This document shows positions 63,867 to 64,000 of a stretch of DNA of 64,000 bases, piece by piece; position 1 is the stretch's first letter; each line of letters opens with the position of its first letter. The stretch comes from Erysipelatoclostridium sp. An173. Its GTDB lineage: Bacteria > Bacillota_I > Bacilli_A > Erysipelotrichales > Coprobacillaceae. The notes under the pieces were generated by a model. It saw nothing but the letters and a program-made list of their open reading frames with translations. It had not been told where the DNA came from and made no database searches. The position numbers and the translations under genes are program-made. The stretch is from NCBI RefSeq assembly GCF_002160495.1, contig NZ_NFKR01000002.1:1-64000 (forward strand). Direction: 5' to 3'.

Positions 63867-64000
63867 TTATTGTATCATATTTTCAAAGGTGACGTCATTA
63901 TTGTCCTGGTTATTTTCGGTTTTTTGTTTTTCAATCGGAGTAATACTGTTTTCTACTTCATCAAAATCAATATCATTAATATGACTAACTGCATTTATGA
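63867..64000 (-). CDS. C-terminal end of an unidentified gene
   Basis: A frame open from the window edge to a TAA at 63867-63869. The 44 visible residues are hydrophilic and acidic, rich in Asp, Asn, Glu and Gln (IEKQKTENNQDNNDVT), typical of a disordered C-terminal tail. In Bacillus the neighbour of ispH in this region is a helicase gene, but nothing in the visible part confirms that. The upstream part lies outside the window. Confidence 0.5.
   Translation of the reverse strand, partial: INAVSHINDIDFDEVENSITPIEKQKTENNQDNNDVTFENMIQ

Noticed and set aside
63775-63984. Plus-strand frame at the window end
   Set aside because: Antisense to ispH and to the tail of the next minus-strand gene; no ribosome binding site.

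Overview
This is an AT-rich, gene-dense stretch of a low-GC Firmicutes chromosome. Gene content and protein style point to the Erysipelotrichia, in the neighbourhood of Thomasclavelia (Clostridium) ramosa or spiroformis. That assignment comes from recognition only, not from a search. Strong purine-rich ribosome binding sites, TTG and GTG starts, a T-box, CcpA-type cre sites and many intrinsic terminators fit this. No rRNA, tRNA or CRISPR array was seen.

Layout. 1-1.7 kb: tail of an Rpn/PD-(D/E)XK transposase-like gene, a DUF1810 gene and a zinc-ribbon protein. 1.9-5.4 kb: trehalose PTS permease and phosphotrehalase. 5.5-6.6 kb: PerR repressor and rubrerythrin behind a clear dyad operator. 6.9-12 kb: HAD phosphatase, YlbJ-like membrane protein, HflX, argF and an orphan EIIB-domain protein. 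12-13.7 kb: a PPP-type phosphatase and an RpiR regulator. 13.8-17 kb: a VanRS-like two-component system with VanZ, a 34-residue membrane peptide and a C39 peptidase. 17-19.3 kb: an autoregulated MerR gene, a membrane protein and a LytTR regulator with a pseudo-receiver. 19.3-23.8 kb: a P-type ATPase with the Na,K-ATPase set of membrane residues, in an operon with two TrkA/RCK proteins and preceded by a structured leader. 23.8-34.6 kb: LD-carboxypeptidase, argGH, an AI-2E family protein, an ABC exporter, and argCJB behind an arginine T-box. 34.6-38.1 kb: RNase J with a degenerate phosphoesterase, and DegV. 38.2-43 kb: a GntR-controlled ABC system. 43-46.4 kb: thioredoxin, a membrane-anchored protein, a PII-like protein, an aminotransferase and a HAD phosphatase. 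46.4-53 kb: the accessory part, with an IS200 remnant, a cre-controlled RDD/PTS EIIC pair, a decayed gene and a GH2 beta-galactosidase. 53.8-56 kb: a MetE-like methyltransferase and an alpha/beta hydrolase lacking its serine. 56.1-62 kb: the core run glyQS, dnaG, rpoD, trmK, nif3. 62-64 kb: HAD phosphatase, ispH and the tail of an unidentified gene.

Arginine synthesis is spread over three places (argF, argGH, argCJB) and argD is not in the window. Carbon use is under probable CcpA control at two sites. The most unusual unit is the Na,K-type ATPase with two RCK partners and no TrkH/KtrB channel. Two enzymes appear to have lost catalytic residues (the phosphoesterase after RNase J and the alpha/beta hydrolase at 55 kb). 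Several starts were moved to internal codons where the ribosome binding site dictates it; each case is stated in the entry.
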